Source: Planctomicrobium sp. (GTDB taxonomy: Bacteria > Planctomycetota > Planctomycetia > Planctomycetales > Planctomycetaceae). Taken from it: a DNA stretch of 36,788 nucleotides. The position numbers were made by a program, and so were the translations under genes. Of this stretch, positions 33,139 to 36,788 are shown piece after piece. The DNA is taken from contig DAOUPA010000005.1 of the NCBI GenBank assembly GCA_030626405.1, forward strand, positions 1 through 36,788, in the 5' to 3' direction. The notes beneath the pieces are model-generated. The model worked only from the letters and a program-made list of their open reading frames with translations. It did not search any database and was not told the DNA's origin. The first letter of the stretch is position 1, and every line of letters starts with the position of its first letter.

Positions 33139-34536
33139 GTGGGCATGTTCTCTCGTCGACAATTATTGCAAGCCTCAGCGTGTGGATTTGGTGCGCTGGC
33201 ATTGGAGGCGATCAGCGCCGAGCAAGCGGTGGCTGCCAATGTGTTTGACAACAACAGACCGCACCACCAGCCACGGGCAAAGCGTGCCATCTTTTTATTT
33301 ATGTCTGGCGGTCCATCGCAAATGGATATGTTTGATTACAAATCCCGCTTGAAGAAAGACCACGGCAAGCCTTTACCATTTTCTTTGCCGGAGACAGAAG
33401 CATCGGTCGGACTGGAAAACACGCGACTTTTAGGGCCAGTGACGTCATTCAGCCATCAGGGTGAATCGGGTTTGTACATGACCGATCTCATGCCACACAC
33501 GGCTCGGGTTGCTGATGAGTTATGCGTGCTACGTGCGGTCGAGACTGACAGTCTTAACCATCCGCTGGCGACGAATTTGCTGCACCGAGGCTCTCTCAAT
33601 GATCGTTTGCCGTCGATGGGCGCGTGGTTGTCCTATGGATTGGGAACCGAAAACGAGAAACTTCCTTCTTACCTCACGATTCTTCCTGCCGAAGGTCAGG
33701 CAAATTATAGCAGTGGATTTCTGCCAGCGATTCACCAGGGAACACCGATTCAAGAGGTCGGAATCAATCCGAAGAGTGCTCCAATACGCCACTTAACCGA
33801 CCCGAACATCTCTCTCGAAATGCAACGGGATCGAATCGATTTGATTCAGGCAATGAACCGCCGAAAGCTTTCGCGTTTGATCGAAGATCAGCAAATGGAA
33901 GGCGTGATCGAATCGTTCGAACTTGCATTTCGGATGCAAACAGAAACACCAAAACTTGTCGATCTATCCAAAGAATCGAAAACAATCAAAGACCTCTACG
34001 GAATCGGCGAAGCCCCTACGGATCAATTCGCCCGTCAGTGCTTGCTGGCACGTCGCTTTGCGGAAGCAGGCGTCCGTTTTATTCAAGTCTCGATGAATGG
34101 TTGGGATCACCACGGTGCAATTGCGACTGGTTTACCTAAGCAATTGAAAATTTCAGACAAACCGATTGCGGGGTTACTGACGGACCTTAAACAGCGCGGA
34201 TTACTTGATGACACATTGGTTGTCTGGTCTGGTGAATTCGGTCGTACACCATTCAGCCAGGGAGACTCTGCTGGCAGCGAAGTGGGGCGTGATCATAACC
34301 GGCGAGGATTTACCGCCTGGATGGCGGGCGGAGGAGTCAAAGCGGGCTATGTCCACGGCGAGACCGACGAATACGGTTTCCGCGCCGTGAATGGCAAGGT
34401 TCATGTGCATGATCTGCACGCCACGATTCTCCATCTGTTAGGTATCAATCACGAGCGACTGACCTATCAGCACATCGGTCGAAACTTCCGCCTCACCGAT
34501 GTCCACGGAAGTATTGTCAACGAAATCCTCGCGTAG
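33139..34536 (+). CDS. Tat-exported DUF1501 protein, second copy
   Basis: This 465-aa protein has a twin-arginine-type signal (SRRQLLQASACGFGALALEA). The GTG at 33139 is preferred over the ATG at 33145 because AAGGAG lies 7 nt upstream; that box overlaps the end of the previous gene, so the pair is translationally coupled. It has the same DUF1501 landmarks as the first copy: IFLFMSGGPSQMDMFDYK, SGEFGRTPF, GRDHNRRGFTAWMAGGG, the VHDLHATILHLLG helix and the C-terminal RNFRLTDVHGSIVNEILA. It is an alkaline phosphatase superfamily fold of unknown substrate, presumably acting with the haem protein encoded just upstream. The two DUF1501 proteins clearly differ in the middle region, so they are not a recent duplication. 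Confidence 0.93.
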   Translation: MGMFSRRQLLQASACGFGALALEAISAEQAVAANVFDNNRPHHQPRAKRAIFLFMSGGPSQMDMFDYKSRLKKDHGKPLPFSLPETEASVGLENTRLLGPVTSFSHQGESGLYMTDLMPHTARVADELCVLRAVETDSLNHPLATNLLHRGSLNDRLPSMGAWLSYGLGTENEKLPSYLTILPAEGQANYSSGFLPAIHQGTPIQEVGINPKSAPIRHLTDPNISLEMQRDRIDLIQAMNRRKLSRLIEDQQMEGVIESFELAFRMQTETPKLVDLSKESKTIKDLYGIGEAPTDQFARQCLLARRFAEAGVRFIQVSMNGWDHHGAIATGLPKQLKISDKPIAGLLTDLKQRGLLDDTLVVWSGEFGRTPFSQGDSAGSEVGRDHNRRGFTAWMAGGGVKAGYVHGETDEYGFRAVNGKVHVHDLHATILHLLGINHERLTYQHIGRNFRLTDVHGSIVNEILA

Positions 34537-34727
34537 ATATATCACATCTTGTTACCTCGGTCGGCACTTTGATCGCGAGTCGTGCTATGATCGACACGGA
34601 TGTGTCGAGCCTGTTGCACAATATCGGTGAGGTGCATTCCCAAAACGCTTCCGCCTGAAACTTCAATGAAAATAGTAGTCGTGATCAGGATGATAGAAAA
34701 TCCTATTCTTAACGAGTGTCGATGGAT

Positions 34728-34758
34728 TGAATCACCACATAAGACAGTGGCTGATTCA
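34728..34758 (+). other. Stem-loop in the leader of the DUF1592 gene
   Basis: TGAATCA-CCAC, an 8-nt loop (ATAAGACA), then GTGG-c-TGATTCA: 11 base pairs with one bulged C, ending 33 nt before the ATG at 34792. No T-run follows, so it is unlikely to be a terminator. It could be a 5' leader element or an operator-like inverted repeat. The rest of 34537-34791 shows no gene. Confidence 0.45.
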
Positions 34759-34791
34759 ACATTGGAGAGTTTGTCTGGAACGAGAACTTGA

Positions 34792-36788
34792 ATGAAATTA
34801 CAAAAGAGTACATCGGTGATTCTTTTTGCGATATTTATGACGTCGTCTCAGACCATCATGGCGGACGAACAGGTTGCTGGCGCAGTCGTCAAAACTCTTC
34901 TCAAACAAGTCTGCTTCGATTGCCATAGCGATGAAACGGCAGAAGGTGATTTGGATCTCGATCGCGTACCCTGGAAACTCGTCGATAATGATGTGCGGGA
35001 GCGATGGGTGCAGATTTATGATCGCATTGCCGCTGGCGAAATGCCTCCAGACAAAGTGGCGCTCCCGGATGCTGAGCGGACGAAATTACTGAACGCATTG
35101 GGAGAGTCGATTCGCCAGGTTGAACGGGAGCAAACACGAGTACTTGGTCGCGGGCCGCTTCGTCGCCTGACTCAAACCGAATTCCAGGACAACCTGCGTG
35201 ATCTGTTGCAACTGCCGCATCTTGATGTTGCCGATCGTTTGCCGGAGGATCGGCACGCCCACGGTTTTACGAAAGTGGCTGAACTGCTCGACATGTCCCG
35301 GGTGCAGTTAGCTGGTTATCTCGACGCGACCGAATCAGCCCTGCACAAAGCAGTTGCAAGCGGTATGAATCCACCGAAATTCGACTCTCGACGATTCACG
35401 GGGACCGATCTGTTTCCGGCAACCAGCACCTTTGGCGGACGCGAGGCGATGTTCTTCGCCAAGGGCGGATGGATGGTGCCAATTTCAGGCGCCGACATCG
35501 GGAAGATGACTCCGGAAGAGCGGCAGGACTCGCAACTTGAACTCGCACTGTTTCGCTCAGCAACGTGGCCCTACTACGGTTACCCGAAAGGATTCAGAGC
35601 GAAACATGATGGTGAGTACCGCGTGCGTTTCTCCGGGCGAGCAGTGAGGCAATTACCTGGTTACCGACTGGTGCCAGCGTACGATCCTCAACCGATGAGT
35701 TTTCGAGCAAGAAAACCATCGGGAGCAGATGTCTCAGGCGATGTGAGAGAGACAGGAGGTTGGATTGATCTCCAGCCCGAGGAAAAAGTGTTCGAGACGA
35801 CCATCTTGCTCAAAGCAGGTGAGACTTTTGAATACAGTTTGCTTGGGTTGCCAGTCCCGTTCATTCGTACTGACGGTGGCTTCTTTTACGACTATCCACC
35901 GATGCCTCCCGATGGTCATCGTGGGGCAGCGTTTCAATGGTTGGAAGTCTCTGGTCCCTTGACGCCGGAAATTTGGCCGCCAAATTCGCATCGAATCCTG
36001 TTAGGGGATCTGCCGATTCGATTATCGCAGGAAAGCAGTTCGTTGGCGGTCGATGTCGTTTCGGAGCATCCCAAGGCAGACGCCGAACGATTCTTTCGTC
36101 AGTTCGTCAAACGTGCTGCAAAACGTCCGGTTCCAGAAGAAGCTCACGCTGTTTTTTTGAATCTCATCTTTGCAAAGCTCGATGAGGGCGGCTCCTTCTC
36201 CGAGGCGATGTTAAAAGGGTATCAAGCCTTTCTCTGTTCCGGTCATTTCCTGTACCTGACTGAGCCTCAAGCAAATACTTTTTCACTGGCCTCGCGTCTT
36301 TCTCATTTCCTCTGGAATTCGCATCCCGACAAGGGACTCCGAGAGAAAGCCGCCGATGGCAGTCTCGCTCAACCTGAAGTGCTACACGCGGAAATTGATC
36401 GCCTCATCGCTAATGCTCGCTTTGACCGGTTCGTTGAGAACTTCACGAATCAATGGCTCGATCTGCGTGAGTTACGACGCGATATTCCAGATGTCCGACT
36501 CTACCCTGAATATCGAAAAGACGATTACCTCGTCGATTCCATGGAGCGTGAAACCCGCGTCTTCTTTGCCACTATGGTCCGGGACAACCTGACTGCGACC
36601 ACACTGATTGATTCTGATTTCACCTATGTCAATGATCGGCTGGCTGCCCATTACGGGTTGCCTCGTCAGAGTGGCTCGACAATGCGTCGAGTCGAGTTAC
36701 CTGACTGGAGTCCTTACGGCGGGTTGCTTACGCAAGCATCAGTGCTGAAACTGACGAGCAATGGAACCACGACTTCGCCGGTCAAACG
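34792..36788 (+). CDS. PSCyt-DUF1587-DUF1592-DUF1588 secreted haem protein, 3' partial
   Basis: This frame is absent from the ORF track because it runs off the window; 665 codons are visible. It starts with MKLQKSTSVILFAIFMTSSQ, a Sec signal. A cytochrome-like domain follows with CFDCH at residues 41-45 and GEMPPDKVALPD, a typical stretch after the haem motif. DUF1587 is seen in GPLRRLTQTEFQDNLRDLLQ. A ligand-like beta domain spans about 250-400. DUF1592 includes FFRQFVKRAAKRPVPEEAHA and LASRLSHFLWNSHPD. DUF1588 begins around FENF-type segment FVENFTNQWLDLRELRRDIP and runs to the edge; a DUF1585 domain would be expected beyond. The gene follows the DUF1501 gene by 255 nt, so it may have its own promoter. 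The function is unestablished; exported electron transfer linked to polymer breakdown is a common proposal. Confidence 0.9.
   Translation, partial: MKLQKSTSVILFAIFMTSSQTIMADEQVAGAVVKTLLKQVCFDCHSDETAEGDLDLDRVPWKLVDNDVRERWVQIYDRIAAGEMPPDKVALPDAERTKLLNALGESIRQVEREQTRVLGRGPLRRLTQTEFQDNLRDLLQLPHLDVADRLPEDRHAHGFTKVAELLDMSRVQLAGYLDATESALHKAVASGMNPPKFDSRRFTGTDLFPATSTFGGREAMFFAKGGWMVPISGADIGKMTPEERQDSQLELALFRSATWPYYGYPKGFRAKHDGEYRVRFSGRAVRQLPGYRLVPAYDPQPMSFRARKPSGADVSGDVRETGGWIDLQPEEKVFETTILLKAGETFEYSLLGLPVPFIRTDGGFFYDYPPMPPDGHRGAAFQWLEVSGPLTPEIWPPNSHRILLGDLPIRLSQESSSLAVDVVSEHPKADAERFFRQFVKRAAKRPVPEEAHAVFLNLIFAKLDEGGSFSEAMLKGYQAFLCSGHFLYLTEPQANTFSLASRLSHFLWNSHPDKGLREKAADGSLAQPEVLHAEIDRLIANARFDRFVENFTNQWLDLRELRRDIPDVRLYPEYRKDDYLVDSMERETRVFFATMVRDNLTATTLIDSDFTYVNDRLAAHYGLPRQSGSTMRRVELPDWSPYGGLLTQASVLKLTSNGTTTSPVK

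Noticed and set aside
34600-34791. 63-aa ORF in the leader of the DUF1592 gene
   Set aside because: Begins Cys-rich without pattern, has no ribosome-binding site and overlaps the stem-loop; probably non-coding.
1-36788. Search for CRISPR arrays, tRNA/rRNA genes, insertion sequences and phage genes
   Set aside because: No regularly spaced repeats, cloverleaf-like segments, transposase motifs or terminal repeats were seen by eye. A dedicated scan would be more sensitive.

Overview
This window looks like a planctomycete chromosome (order Planctomycetales, probably Planctomycetaceae or a close relative; inferred from gene content). The clearest markers are three large proteins that start with a single CxxCH haem motif (PSCyt1-type) and carry DUF1549/DUF1553 or DUF1587/DUF1592/DUF1588 domains. 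Two of them are followed at once by a Tat-exported DUF1501 protein. Many secreted proteins of unknown substrate, Tat-signal Gfo/Idh/MocA oxidoreductases and HEAT-repeat proteins fit the same group. I found no rRNA, tRNA, CRISPR array, insertion sequence or phage gene.

Layout. (1) 1-2659, plus strand: the C-terminal part of a GH78-type alpha-L-rhamnosidase, then a 12-TM NCS1-like permease. (2) 2943-7694, minus strand: a Tat-exported Gfo/Idh/MocA oxidoreductase, a HEAT-repeat protein and an alpha/beta-hydrolase esterase. (3) 8007-13022, plus strand: an FCD-type GntR regulator, a PSCyt1-DUF1549-DUF1553 protein and a DUF1501 protein, tightly spaced, with a strong palindrome upstream of the regulator. 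(4) 13143-15722, minus strand: a tandem-duplicated esterase fused to an SMP-30-like propeller. (5) 15723-17075: a probable decayed DUF1501 3' end, a CpdA-like metallophosphoesterase and a possible 52-codon gene remnant. (6) 17076-28869, minus strand: a compact six-gene operon. In transcription order it encodes a three-part propeller/glycosidase-like/esterase protein of about 1,280 aa, a GntR-FCD regulator, a parallel beta-helix protein, two secreted GH32/43-like propeller proteins and an amidohydrolase-aminotransferase fusion. (7) 29075-29818: a divergently transcribed RraA-family aldolase-like gene, separated from the operon by a leader with two short perfect inverted repeats. (8) 29979-36788, plus strand: PSCyt1-DUF1549-DUF1553, DUF1501, and a PSCyt-DUF1592/DUF1588 protein cut by the window end.

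The most interesting unit is the six-gene operon with the divergent RraA gene. The exported proteins (beta-helix, three related propellers, an attached serine hydrolase) look suited to opening a complex, probably acylated glycan. The cytoplasmic fusion enzyme and the RraA protein could process an unusual acid or amino-acid-like product, with the internal GntR-FCD protein as a likely sensor. This pathway is an inference from domain types and gene order. No substrate can be read from the sequence.
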